Part shown: positions 8,052-16,215 of the stretch, piece after piece
Position numbering within the stretch: the stretch's first letter is position 1
How the letters are laid out: every line of letters begins with the position of its first letter
NCBI GenBank assembly: GCA_024280435.1
Contig: JAJRQD010000323.1
Location: 1-44,174 of the forward strand
DNA from: an archaeon
GTDB taxonomy: Archaea; Asgardarchaeota; Heimdallarchaeia; Heimdallarchaeales; Kariarchaeaceae
DNA length: 44,174 bases
Direction: 5' to 3'
The notes under the pieces: generated by a model
The model's input: only the letters and a program-made list of their open reading frames with translations
The model's database searches: none
Told to the model about the DNA's origin: nothing
Translations under genes and position numbers: made by a program

Positions 8052-8338
8052 TGAGTGAATTAAGAAAACAGGTATTTTATCGAGTTGTCGAGGCCCTGGA
8101 GGAAAAAGTTAGCATGTCTGCTTATTATACGGTAGAGTTAGCATGCCAGAATATTGGTCTGACACCTGATAATCTTGCAGAGAACCATTTACCACAACTG
8201 ATCAATGCTATATTGGATATTTACAAGGAATATTATCCCCATAGAGTTTCAGATGTGGGAAATCACCTTTCTATGAAGTTGTTGCAGAAGTTTGATGTGA
8301 CAAAAAAGAAACGAAGAAGGTTCTTCAAATTCTTTTAG
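8051..8338 (+). CDS. Small helical protein, second gene of the roadblock/longin-like operon
   Basis: A 95-residue product that is predicted mostly helical and ends in a strongly basic, aromatic tail (KKKRRRFFKFF, 85-95) that could contact membrane lipids or nucleic acid. No family is recognised. The ATG overlaps the previous stop by one base and has a strong Shine-Dalgarno sequence, so it is made together with the Cys-containing protein; the roadblock/longin-like gene follows 13 bases later. A role with those two proteins is inferred from the operon only. Confidence 0.75.
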   Translation: MSELRKQVFYRVVEALEEKVSMSAYYTVELACQNIGLTPDNLAENHLPQLINAILDIYKEYYPHRVSDVGNHLSMKLLQKFDVTKKKRRRFFKFF

Positions 8339-8351
8339 GTTGTTGATTAAT

Positions 8352-8810
8352 ATGAGTTTTGTATTTATGGCAATATCTAAAGTTGGAGTACCAATATTTG
8401 AATACCCGATGTCTGTTGAACAGATTGGAGGGATGAATATAAACTCAGTTCTGTTCTCAGGTCTAATGAGTGCCATCAATGCTTACTCCATAGAAGCAAC
8501 AGGGAAAATCATTGGGGACATCAAATTTGGAAATATACAATCTACCTTCTCAAAAGATGGATTTGACAATCTATATGTTGTTCTTACGCATGAAGATATA
8601 TCAAATGAATTGTTAAAACAAATACACATAGAGATAAAATCGTTATTTCTGAACTCATTAGAGCAGATAAAAGTAGACATTGATCCTGAAAAAGTGTATA
8701 ATATTGAGAAGACAATAAATAATAAAGAAAGAATAGAATCTATCTTTGATCCATTTTATCGCATGTGGATTAAGAAAATTATGCATCTTTCAACCCCTAG
8801 TTACAAATGA
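8352..8810 (+). CDS. Roadblock/longin-like domain protein (candidate small-GTPase regulator)
   Basis: The 152-residue product opens with a strand-loop-strand of the kind seen in archaeal roadblock/longin-like proteins (FVFMAISKVGVPIFEYPM), then a long helix with the conserved pattern LFSGLMSAINAYSIEATGK (about 34-52), and then alternating beta strands (IGDIKFGNIQSTF, NLYVVLTHED). Such domains regulate or scaffold small GTPases (MglB, LC7 and related families) and are expanded in Asgard archaea. The C-terminal third is helical. The ATG at 8352 is chosen over a TTG at 8340. It is the last gene of a three-gene operon. The small GTPase in this window (42006) is far away, so no partner can be named. 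Confidence 0.7.
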   Translation: MSFVFMAISKVGVPIFEYPMSVEQIGGMNINSVLFSGLMSAINAYSIEATGKIIGDIKFGNIQSTFSKDGFDNLYVVLTHEDISNELLKQIHIEIKSLFLNSLEQIKVDIDPEKVYNIEKTINNKERIESIFDPFYRMWIKKIMHLSTPSYK

Positions 8811-9000
8811 CACGAATAATGTGAGTTATTCTTGTAAATTATCCATTAAATCAAGCTAAAATTTAGTTTTACTAGTAAATATTTTTAGAAATCTAAAGAT
8901 TTATAGGTTTTAATTTACCCATCTCTTATCTGTACCGTAAAAATCTCTCCACCCTGTTTATTTTATTTCTTAAAAATAATTAAGGTATGAATTATAATGA
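8811..9000. other. AT-rich spacer before a transposase remnant
   Basis: No gene or repeat is evident. It lies between the end of the three-gene operon and the IS66-like fragment at 9001-9186; the further spacer 9187-9263 is likewise empty. Confidence 0.4.
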
Positions 9001-9186
9001 AATAATGATCTAATCTTACAAGAGCTTGAGGAGGCTCAAGAATATTTAGCTTTAAATCTTGGTTTAGTGGAGGTAAACCAAGCTCTTCAAAATAAAATTG
9101 TTGAATTTAAGAGAAAATTAGCTTTTTATGAAGCTCCTCATCTACCCTGCTCAAATCAGTTAATCAAAAAGAAAAAGAGGTGGTAG
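9001..9186 (+). pseudogene. Remnant of an IS66-like transposase N-terminus
   Basis: A 61-codon open stretch without a usable start codon encodes a coiled-coil-like segment (LQELEEAQEYLALN, then QALQNKIVEFKRKL) followed by AFYEAPHLPCSNQ and a basic tail before tandem stops. This order, a leucine/glutamate coiled coil then a FYENPHTPPS-like box then a basic stretch, is the N-terminal signature of IS66-type transposases known in bacteria and archaea. The catalytic DDE core is absent, and I see no terminal inverted repeats. It marks an old insertion next to the frameshifted gene and the three-gene operon. Confidence 0.5.
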
Positions 9187-9263
9187 TAAGGTTTCGTTAT
9201 TACTGATAGATAAATCTGTATTTTTTCAAGTGTTTTATTAAGGTTATTCAAAATAGTTCAATT

Positions 9264-9716
9264 ATGTATCATAAATATGAGGAGATAATTCGTTTCTCAG
9301 ATGTGGATGCGGCTGGTATCTGTTACTTCAGTCGTTATGGTGGCCTGTTTGATGAGAGTATTATTGATATAATGCGAAAAGAGAAGATAAGCTGGGAGGA
9401 CAGAATAGCTGAGAATATGGATTTCATGATGCCAGTTGTTGAACAGAAGGTGAATTATCACTCACCACTACGTGCTGGAGATAGAATATACATATATACT
9501 GCAATAATTCAGATAGATAACAAATATTACAGATCAGTTCACAAGATAACTAGAATTGTTGAAAACAATGAGATCAAAGTTGCCAGTGGATACATAGGTC
9601 GTGTAATTGTTGACTTTCATACATTCAAACCCAAGCAAATTCCAGATCTATTAAAAGATGTCTTGAATAAGTATCTTGTGAATAAAACAGATTGGGATTT
9701 ATTTATTGAAAGTTAA
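9264..9716 (+). CDS. 4HBT/YbgC-type acyl-CoA thioesterase (hotdog fold)
   Basis: The 150-residue product is a single hotdog domain. FSDVDAAGICYFSRY (11-25) matches the 4-hydroxybenzoyl-CoA thioesterase active-site segment, with D15 in the catalytic aspartate position. The rest follows the family pattern: VNYHSPLRAGDRIYIYT, then beta strands ending in GRVIVDFHTFKPKQIP. These cytoplasmic enzymes hydrolyse acyl-CoA thioesters; chain length or aromatic substrate cannot be predicted. Length is typical. It stands alone. Confidence 0.88.
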   Translation: MYHKYEEIIRFSDVDAAGICYFSRYGGLFDESIIDIMRKEKISWEDRIAENMDFMMPVVEQKVNYHSPLRAGDRIYIYTAIIQIDNKYYRSVHKITRIVENNEIKVASGYIGRVIVDFHTFKPKQIPDLLKDVLNKYLVNKTDWDLFIES

Positions 9717-9815
9717 AATTGCTAATTATTCACAAATAAAATTCAATTATTCTTTAATTTAGATTATAATTTAGAGGATAATTTATAAGATGTAACAATC
9801 TAAGATTACTTAAGA

Positions 9816-10274
9816 GTGAATTCAGAGGAAGAAATAGTACAGAGGCAATTAGCATTTTCTCTGCTAGAACAAAAAAATAGCTATGGTATTCTTTCTACAG
9901 CCTCATCAGACGTTGTCTCAGGCTATCCCCTAGGTAGTCCTTTGCCTTATGTATTAAATGCAAATAATGAGATAGTAATAATTGCAAATGACATCGCTGA
10001 ATACAGGCGTAATTTTGGTATTAATGAGAAAGTCTGTTTCACAGTACTAAAACAGGGTGATTCAACCTCTCTTGTTGGTCTCAACTATTTTGGTAAGGTT
10101 AAGAAAATTAATGTGGATGAATATATTGCTTACAAAAATAAATTTATCTCCGAATTTCCAATTGCCAAACATATCCTCCAGGATGAATCAAATAAAATGT
10201 ACCGGATTGAGCTCACAAAATTGAGATATTTTGACAATAAATCATCAAAATGGATTAATACAGATCGGGATTAA
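9816..10274 (+). CDS. FMN-binding split-barrel protein (PNPOx/HugZ-like)
   Basis: The 152-residue product has the N-terminal pattern of pyridoxamine-phosphate-oxidase-like split barrels: a leading helix (QRQLAFSLLEQ), SYGILSTAS, GYPLGSPLPYVLNANNEIVIIAN and AEYRRNFGINEKVCFTVL. This resembles the heme-utilisation HugZ branch, although the C-terminal extension of full HugZ is absent. The protein probably binds FMN, F420 or heme; true PNPOx activity is not implied. It starts with GTG at 9816. Confidence 0.75.
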   Translation: MNSEEEIVQRQLAFSLLEQKNSYGILSTASSDVVSGYPLGSPLPYVLNANNEIVIIANDIAEYRRNFGINEKVCFTVLKQGDSTSLVGLNYFGKVKKINVDEYIAYKNKFISEFPIAKHILQDESNKMYRIELTKLRYFDNKSSKWINTDRD

Positions 10275-10525
10275 AATCATTTCAATTAATACATAAATAT
10301 GAGCTTATTTATATCTGTGGATTATATTACACTTTCAAACAGAAAATGTATCCCAAAGTTAGTTTAAACAGGTAAATACTTACAATTATTGTAATATCTG
10401 AATATTGTGGCATTAATACCTAAAATATCTGGGTATATATTTGTCAATTTTCAATTCAATTTTATCTTGTAAATGATAAATTTATTTGTATAAATATGCA
10501 AAAAAAAAAATATTAATGAAATATC

Positions 10526-12883
10526 TTGAAAACAGCATTAAATCTTTTATTTATAAAAATAATATTGGGAAAAGTATACATTAGCCCTAGGAGGCAATTT
10601 TTCATCGAAAACAATAATACTTCACCTAAATCATTTGAATTGTTCAATGAAGCTATGCAATCCCAAATTAATGCAATATTCAACAAAGATGATCCTTTCC
10701 CACCAATATACTATGAAACCCTTGAAAAAATAATCAGAAAGGGCTATTCTACAAGATTATATTTCTCTCGTGGAAAGCATAACCTTGTTCTACCTGCATG
10801 GTTACTCGGATTGCTAGGGCCAGAAGGGAAGGGAAGGAGAGGTATTGCAGGCCTTCCATTACTGATTAATACTGATCTAAGATCCTATTATGCACTTGGT
10901 AGTCCAGATTCAGAGGAAGAACCTGTAATTGATCACAGAGGTGGTATTATACCAATTCCAGGATCATATACACTGTTATTTGGAACTATAATCGATGGAA
11001 GACCCATATATTCCTCTGAAAAGGGTGAGGTAAGTGTAGAGTTGCATGAAGAGGGTTATCCTCTTGTTACTGTGACATGGGAGATTGCTGGTGATATATT
11101 ACTATTTAATGTATTTGCAGATAATGAGGATGATAATGAGGCAATGGTGATTAACGTTGTACGTGGATTTTCAAATCATCAACTATTGATCAGCCTCTGT
11201 CCAATAGATCAAGAAGGTTTAACAACTGTTGAATCACTAGATTATGATAATAAACATAATATTTTGAATGTGAAGGACCTTCCAAATATATTTATCTCTG
11301 AGACACCAATACAGAGTATAGTTACACCACTGAAAGATGGACATGCAGGTAAATTAATTAATTCCACAAAAGACATATCATATTCATGTACTTGTGAGGC
11401 AAAGGCTGCGTCTTGGGTGGCATCATTCCCTGTGAGAGCTAATCCTGATATAGTCATCCCACTGGACAAGGATGTTGTGGAATATGATTTGAACAATGCA
11501 CCAGATGGAGATGATATTGAGGACAAATGGGAAGAAATTCTAGACGAGTTTCCATTGATTTCCACATCAAATGAGGATGTAGATTTTCTGTACAAAACAA
11601 GTGGTTTGGTATCAAGATTACTATCAGATGTGAAGGGTGAGACGATTACCATTGGACCCAGTCTACAGGAAGAGATGTGGCTACCAAGTCTTGTATTTCA
11701 GGCTCAACTATTGGATAGGTTTGGTTTCTATGATATAGTTAAGAGGGTTCTTGATAATATTCTATCAAAAGTTGATAGTAATGGATTAATTGCCAAAGGA
11801 AATCAATGGGATGCACAGGGTGCACTAGTACAAGCAGTCCTTCATCATTACCAATATTCAGGTGATAAAGAATGGATTGGAAGTAAATATTCAATCTTGA
11901 AGAGAATTGGTGATTGGGTTTCTAGACAGATCAAAAAAGGTGATGATGCAGAGGGATTGGTCACTGGTCTGTTGCCACCTGGTACACCATCATGGTTTAA
12001 TCCACTATATTGGGAGATTAGTTATTATTATTCAAATAATTTCTGGTCACTTTCTATATTCAAGAACTTGGCAATTATCGCAAAAGAGCTTGGAAAACAT
12101 GGTGATAGTGAGAAATTCATGAATGAGTTTGATCATTACAAGGATAGTATCGAGAATTCAGTATCACAGGTATGTGAAGAGACTATTTTTCTACCTGCAA
12201 GTCCTTTTATGCGAGATTCATCTGAGATGATATTTGTACTCAATGCATTCTATCCCTTAAATTTATACAATTCAACTTATCAACCAATTATTAATTCAAT
12301 CAATCATCTCTGGAAAAATTATGTGATCGATGGAGGATTACTTATAGATCAGCCATGGAATAGCTATGCTAGTTATCATTCAATATTATTAGCTCAGGCA
12401 ACAAGATATATCGATCAAACTGAGAAAGTTGAGGAGATAATTAATTTTCTTATTTCTCATACCACAAATAAACAGGGTTGGGCCGAGGGAATATCACCTC
12501 AGACATCAATGGGTTCTGTTGGGGATTCTCCCAGTGGTTTTGCAGCAGCAGAGTTCTGTAATCTTATACAGGATATTTTTGTTGAGCAATATTGGGAGGA
12601 AGCACCGGTATTTCTCAAGGGAATGCCAAGAAGCTGGTTAGAAAAGGGAGTTGAGGCAAAGAGAATTAGACTATTCCACGGTACTCTGGTGGATATAAAA
12701 GCAAAATTAGATGGAAACATATTATCCTTTGAATGGAATATAGAGAATGCATCAACTGATCTACATCCAATGTTATATCTCAAAAATCCAAAAATAATCT
12801 CCAAAGATACCCGGCAAATAAGTAATTTTCTATTCGAACTATCTTCAAATAAAGGTAGTGTAAAAGTGAATTATAGTCAATAA
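10526..12883 (+). CDS. Large six-hairpin glycosidase-like protein
   Basis: The 785-residue product has an N-terminal beta-rich part (about 60-330) followed by a helical toroid (about 350-720) with motifs seen in (alpha/alpha)6-barrel glycoside hydrolases such as the GH15/GH63/GH37 groups: QEEMWLPSLVFQAQLLDRFG, SNGLIAKGNQWDAQGAL, an acidic/aromatic region around YWEISYYYSNNFW, and NKQGWAEGISPQ. Catalytic acids cannot be fixed by eye. No signal peptide is evident. The start is uncertain: the frame opens with TTG at 10526 and has no early ATG; an ATG at 10516 is in another frame. A TAGGAGG at 10585-10591 has no start codon after it. A sequence error at the 5' end is possible. Confidence 0.65.
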   Translation: MKTALNLLFIKIILGKVYISPRRQFFIENNNTSPKSFELFNEAMQSQINAIFNKDDPFPPIYYETLEKIIRKGYSTRLYFSRGKHNLVLPAWLLGLLGPEGKGRRGIAGLPLLINTDLRSYYALGSPDSEEEPVIDHRGGIIPIPGSYTLLFGTIIDGRPIYSSEKGEVSVELHEEGYPLVTVTWEIAGDILLFNVFADNEDDNEAMVINVVRGFSNHQLLISLCPIDQEGLTTVESLDYDNKHNILNVKDLPNIFISETPIQSIVTPLKDGHAGKLINSTKDISYSCTCEAKAASWVASFPVRANPDIVIPLDKDVVEYDLNNAPDGDDIEDKWEEILDEFPLISTSNEDVDFLYKTSGLVSRLLSDVKGETITIGPSLQEEMWLPSLVFQAQLLDRFGFYDIVKRVLDNILSKVDSNGLIAKGNQWDAQGALVQAVLHHYQYSGDKEWIGSKYSILKRIGDWVSRQIKKGDDAEGLVTGLLPPGTPSWFNPLYWEISYYYSNNFWSLSIFKNLAIIAKELGKHGDSEKFMNEFDHYKDSIENSVSQVCEETIFLPASPFMRDSSEMIFVLNAFYPLNLYNSTYQPIINSINHLWKNYVIDGGLLIDQPWNSYASYHSILLAQATRYIDQTEKVEEIINFLISHTTNKQGWAEGISPQTSMGSVGDSPSGFAAAEFCNLIQDIFVEQYWEEAPVFLKGMPRSWLEKGVEAKRIRLFHGTLVDIKAKLDGNILSFEWNIENASTDLHPMLYLKNPKIISKDTRQISNFLFELSSNKGSVKVNYSQ

Positions 12884-13010
12884 TGAATTATTATATTAGG
12901 CAAAATCCAAAAAAAATAATTATAAAGTAAATAATAAATGGTTTTATTGATAAATATTAATCGTAATATATCGAATTCCTTTTTATATGTGTTATATGAT
13001 TGTAGAATAT

Positions 13011-13553
13011 ATGGCAGGAAAATCAAAAAAACTCCCTAACCACGTGCCAATAAACATAGATTCCAATGATATAGATAAATTTAATGAGGTATTGCACAAC
13101 AGGGGTTACAGATCTATTTTTCTGCAGATAATTAAACCTCGGCAAATTATTGGTAGAGTAAAACCAATAATTAGAAATGATAAATCGATAGAACATCACG
13201 TTAGAGTATTTGTAGATGGAACAATCACCTCAGAATATGAATTACCAAGAGTTGATCAGATGTGGGCTCACATTACAACCGTATCATATTCATCTCATGA
13301 ACAAGTTATTGAATTTTTAGAGGAGGCAAATATTGACTATACTGTTGATGAGGAATTGAGAAAAAGATACAATGAGGAAGCAATTGATGATTATCCGGTT
13401 GACTATATGGAATTTGTATATTGGTTTTTTGCAGGCGTTCTATTCTGGACACCACTTGGTTATATCTGGAGATTTTTCTATAATATTAAAAATCGAAATC
13501 ACAAAAGTATTTCAATAGATGAGAAATCAAAGTTAGGTACTATTGGCAAATAA
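13011..13553 (+). CDS. Hypothetical single-pass membrane protein
   Basis: The product is 180 residues from the ATG at 13011. The frame is open from an ATG at 12987, but that codon lies within the TTTATATG box (12982-12989), which is about 25 bases before 13011, so a leaderless start at 13011 is preferred. The soluble N-terminal part (about 1-125) has a beta-alpha pattern with basic and acidic patches (KFNEVLHNRGYRSIFLQII, then EQVIEFLEEANIDYTVDEEL). One membrane helix follows (EFVYWFFAGVLFWTPLGYIW, about 133-152) with a basic tail. No family is recognised. Confidence 0.65.
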   Translation: MAGKSKKLPNHVPINIDSNDIDKFNEVLHNRGYRSIFLQIIKPRQIIGRVKPIIRNDKSIEHHVRVFVDGTITSEYELPRVDQMWAHITTVSYSSHEQVIEFLEEANIDYTVDEELRKRYNEEAIDDYPVDYMEFVYWFFAGVLFWTPLGYIWRFFYNIKNRNHKSISIDEKSKLGTIGK

Positions 13554-13786
13554 AATATCTAATTCTGTTGTAATATTCATATTAAAATGATCTATTTTCT
13601 GTATAAAAGTTGCATATATCCAAAAAAGTACAGATAATTCGAGCAATCGATATATTCTTCCATCTAATTTTTATTATTTTTAAGCCGAGAGCAATAATAG
13701 CATAGTATTAAAAGTTACAAAATTGATATTATTATAATATACCATTTTCCTTAGTTTTTTATATCAAAAAAAAATATATCAATTAT

Positions 13787-14200
13787 ATGACTGAAATAAT
13801 TAGCTCTATCCAAGAGAACTGTGCCTTCTTCTTCGCGAATAATGCTATCTCCCCAAAATGGAATACAAATATAGTGCTTGAATTCATCACAGCTGAATCC
13901 TCTCTATCATTCTCAGAGATAGCACAGAGAATTCCTGAGATAAGTCCCAGAATGCTGAGTATGAGAATACAGAGCCTGGTTAAACTTGGAATAATATCTG
14001 TGATCAATAATCCTGAGAAACCGAAAAAAGTGAGGTATCAGCTTACTGAGAGCGGTCGAGAACTTTCTAAAGTATTACATGTGATACGAGAGTGGAGCCT
14101 CAAGTATGGTGATTGCAAGAATGAGGTATGTATTAATAATCAATGCAGACATGGTGTGGCCATCTCAAAACTGATGGAACTGACAACTTTGAATCCATGA
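13787..14200 (+). CDS. HxlR-family winged-helix regulator with C-terminal Cys cluster
   Basis: The 137-residue product has the HxlR/MarR-like layout: an N-terminal Cys (C12) near SPKWNTNIV, a winged helix-turn-helix (SFSEIAQRIPEISPRMLSMRIQSLVKLGII) and the wing VRYQLTESGRELSKVL. HxlR proteins are DNA-binding repressors or activators, often sensing electrophiles through a conserved Cys. Unusually, the tail carries C110, C115, C120 and H122 in a CX4CX4CXH spacing that could bind zinc or an iron-sulfur cluster. It is convergent with the gene at 14210-15016, nine bases away; its targets are unknown. Confidence 0.85.
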   Translation: MTEIISSIQENCAFFFANNAISPKWNTNIVLEFITAESSLSFSEIAQRIPEISPRMLSMRIQSLVKLGIISVINNPEKPKKVRYQLTESGRELSKVLHVIREWSLKYGDCKNEVCINNQCRHGVAISKLMELTTLNP

Positions 14201-14209
14201 TTAATAAAT

Positions 14210-15016
14210 CTATTTTTTATCTATCAATTTTCTTTTCAATATAACAATTACAACAAGCCATATCGGCTGTATTACCAGATCTAATTGATTCAATAGTGCA
14301 ATAAGTGGAATGATTGCAACGAAATCTATTTGTTCAGATATTCTGAAAGGAATTGTGTTATTCGGAAATTCAAATGAATTAACAGTATAGTTTAACTGAA
14401 ACAATGCACCAGTTGAGATAGAATAGGTTAATCTTGTACTTATTGATGAATTATAGACTTTCATTCCTTCTAAACCATTTAGGAATTGTATAGAGGATAA
14501 TATATTATTCTTATCAAAATCTATTATTCTTGAATATGTATCCCTTTTGAATTCAACTACTGTATCTTTAATTGCAACCTGAGTATTGAAAAGGAAAAAT
14601 GGATCATCCAGTTCGACATTGTAGTAGTCTATGTTCTGTTCACCAAAATATTTTAACCATTCATCATGATCATTGAACTTAATTGGTAAAACTACTGGAA
14701 AACCACCTGTGGGATATTCAATTATTTTATCATCAACAGGTTCAATTGCCATGTTCACTTTTTTACTATATGTTATATTTCCATGACCACGATAATTATA
14801 TGTATAATCATTATTTGTAAAATTACCAACTCTGAATTCTGTTATTGGTTGGTTCTGAAAATTTATCATAGTACTATTTGATCTCTCTACAATGGCAGAA
14901 TGCAGGTAGGCTATTTTATATCCCTCACCAGGACCCCATACACTTATTACCTCTTCCCCAGCTGAACTGTTTATCATTAATAATATAAAAAATGATAAAA
15001 ATAATTTACTCTGCAT
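14210..15016 (-). CDS. Secreted, membrane-anchored hypothetical protein
   Basis: The 268-residue product begins with a signal peptide (SKLFLSFFILLMINSSAG, cleavage likely near residue 20), continues as a polar beta-rich extracellular domain with several N-X-S/T sites (for example NSTM and NFTNND), and ends with one or two hydrophobic segments (from about 228) followed by a lysine-rich cytoplasmic tail. No family is recognised. It is probably a cell-surface protein. It starts with ATG at 15016 and is convergent with the HxlR gene. Confidence 0.7.
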   Translation of the reverse strand: MQSKLFLSFFILLMINSSAGEEVISVWGPGEGYKIAYLHSAIVERSNSTMINFQNQPITEFRVGNFTNNDYTYNYRGHGNITYSKKVNMAIEPVDDKIIEYPTGGFPVVLPIKFNDHDEWLKYFGEQNIDYYNVELDDPFFLFNTQVAIKDTVVEFKRDTYSRIIDFDKNNILSSIQFLNGLEGMKVYNSSISTRLTYSISTGALFQLNYTVNSFEFPNNTIPFRISEQIDFVAIIPLIALLNQLDLVIQPIWLVVIVILKRKLIDKK

Positions 15017-15159
15017 ACGACAAAACTAATTATTTCTGTTATAAAGTCTTTTAATTGTTAAATCCATTTTTTTTCATGATTTTTGATGATCTAAATAAAA
15101 AATTCATAGATAGCTAATAACAGATAAATAATAAGAAAATATAATTAAGTTGTAATCCC

Positions 15160-15912
15160 ATGAAAAAATTTCAAGACAAATCTTTTATTTCTGGATTAAT
15201 AATAGTTGCCAATAGTGATGTTGGACCTGATCTTATAGCTAATCTATCACCAATAGATGATTCAAATGCTCTGGTCACTGCATTACATATGGTTAGCCTG
15301 GCAGGCCTAGAAGAAGATAGCCAGCTGGATGAGGATGGGAGTCGTATGATAGGCCCTCTACCCGTTAAGGGATCCTCTGATTACAAGGCGTTATACTATT
15401 CCAATATGTTAAAAGCCTCTAATGCAGTAGATGAGAGGTTGGTAGAATTCGGTGCCAAGATTGGGATTATCTTAATTTTTGAGAAATCTAAATTACCTGA
15501 TATTCGTCGGGCCTCAGGTCTAATTGAACCACATCTTGAAAGATATCTTGAGAGGATAAATGAAACAGATGAACTTAACAAAGAATTCGCTATGGAACTT
15601 TATGAACATCTAGTGGATCTGATTGCCAAACCAAGAGTAAGATTATTCAAGGTTGATGAGGATGGTCTAAATGAATACAGAGATCATGGATTTGTTGATT
15701 CTTCTGGAAACCTTATGATACTAGATGAGAATGAGAAAAAAATGTTTCTTATTGCACAGAAAGGTATATCTCCATTTGAATTGAGAAAACTAAGGAAACA
15801 TATTGATTCTGCTAATATGGAATTCTATCAGGGTAGCTTCAGTGTTGTAAAACTGGAGAACTTCAATGAGATTGAACCATTACTATTAAAACATGGAATT
15901 AAAATTAGATAG
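15160..15912 (+). CDS. Probable longin-like domain protein (Asgard type)
   Basis: The 250-residue product follows, by eye, the layout of archaeal longin-like proteins: an opening strand (SGLIIVANSDVGPDLI), a paired SP..ALVTALHMVSLAG helix, a GPLPVKGSSDYKALYY strand, DERLVEFGAKIGIILIFEKS and an amphipathic helix (HLERYLERI). The C-terminal 110 residues form a second alpha/beta region (EKKMFLIAQKGISPFELRKLRK). Longin and roadblock folds act as platforms for small GTPases. The assignment rests on pattern recognition, not on a unique motif, so it is moderate. Cytoplasmic, no membrane segment, single gene. Confidence 0.5.
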   Translation: MKKFQDKSFISGLIIVANSDVGPDLIANLSPIDDSNALVTALHMVSLAGLEEDSQLDEDGSRMIGPLPVKGSSDYKALYYSNMLKASNAVDERLVEFGAKIGIILIFEKSKLPDIRRASGLIEPHLERYLERINETDELNKEFAMELYEHLVDLIAKPRVRLFKVDEDGLNEYRDHGFVDSSGNLMILDENEKKMFLIAQKGISPFELRKLRKHIDSANMEFYQGSFSVVKLENFNEIEPLLLKHGIKIR

Positions 15913-16215
15913 ATAATTTTGAATTGATATTGAAAATTAAATTATTTGATATTGAAAATAAATGTATTGGATTATTAATAAGAGAATTAGAATTCAGTAC
16001 TTTAAATTGATTAAAAATAGAAACGAACATTGCAAATATTTATTTATTTACTGGCAAATTAGGATAAAAAAAATAGTATTTTTATTAATAGAGGATTTGA
16101 TTCTGCATTTTACAAGTGATGATAGTAATTAGCAGAAATTATTTCGTAACTAAAAATTATGCGAAACAATGAACAGAAACTATAAATAATTTGTTTTTTA
16201 TTTTCATTCGTAACT
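15913..16215. other. AT-rich intergenic region with promoter of the DOMON-like gene
   Basis: No gene is visible. TTCGTAAC occurs at about 16141-16148 and again directly before the 16216 start, and a CTATAAATAA stretch near 16179-16188 is placed as a TATA box for that gene. The repeated element could be an operator. Confidence 0.35.

Noticed and set aside
10585-10591. TAGGAGG as a Shine-Dalgarno site for the glycosidase-like gene
   Set aside because: No ATG, GTG or TTG follows within the usual distance, and it lies inside an apparently coding stretch.
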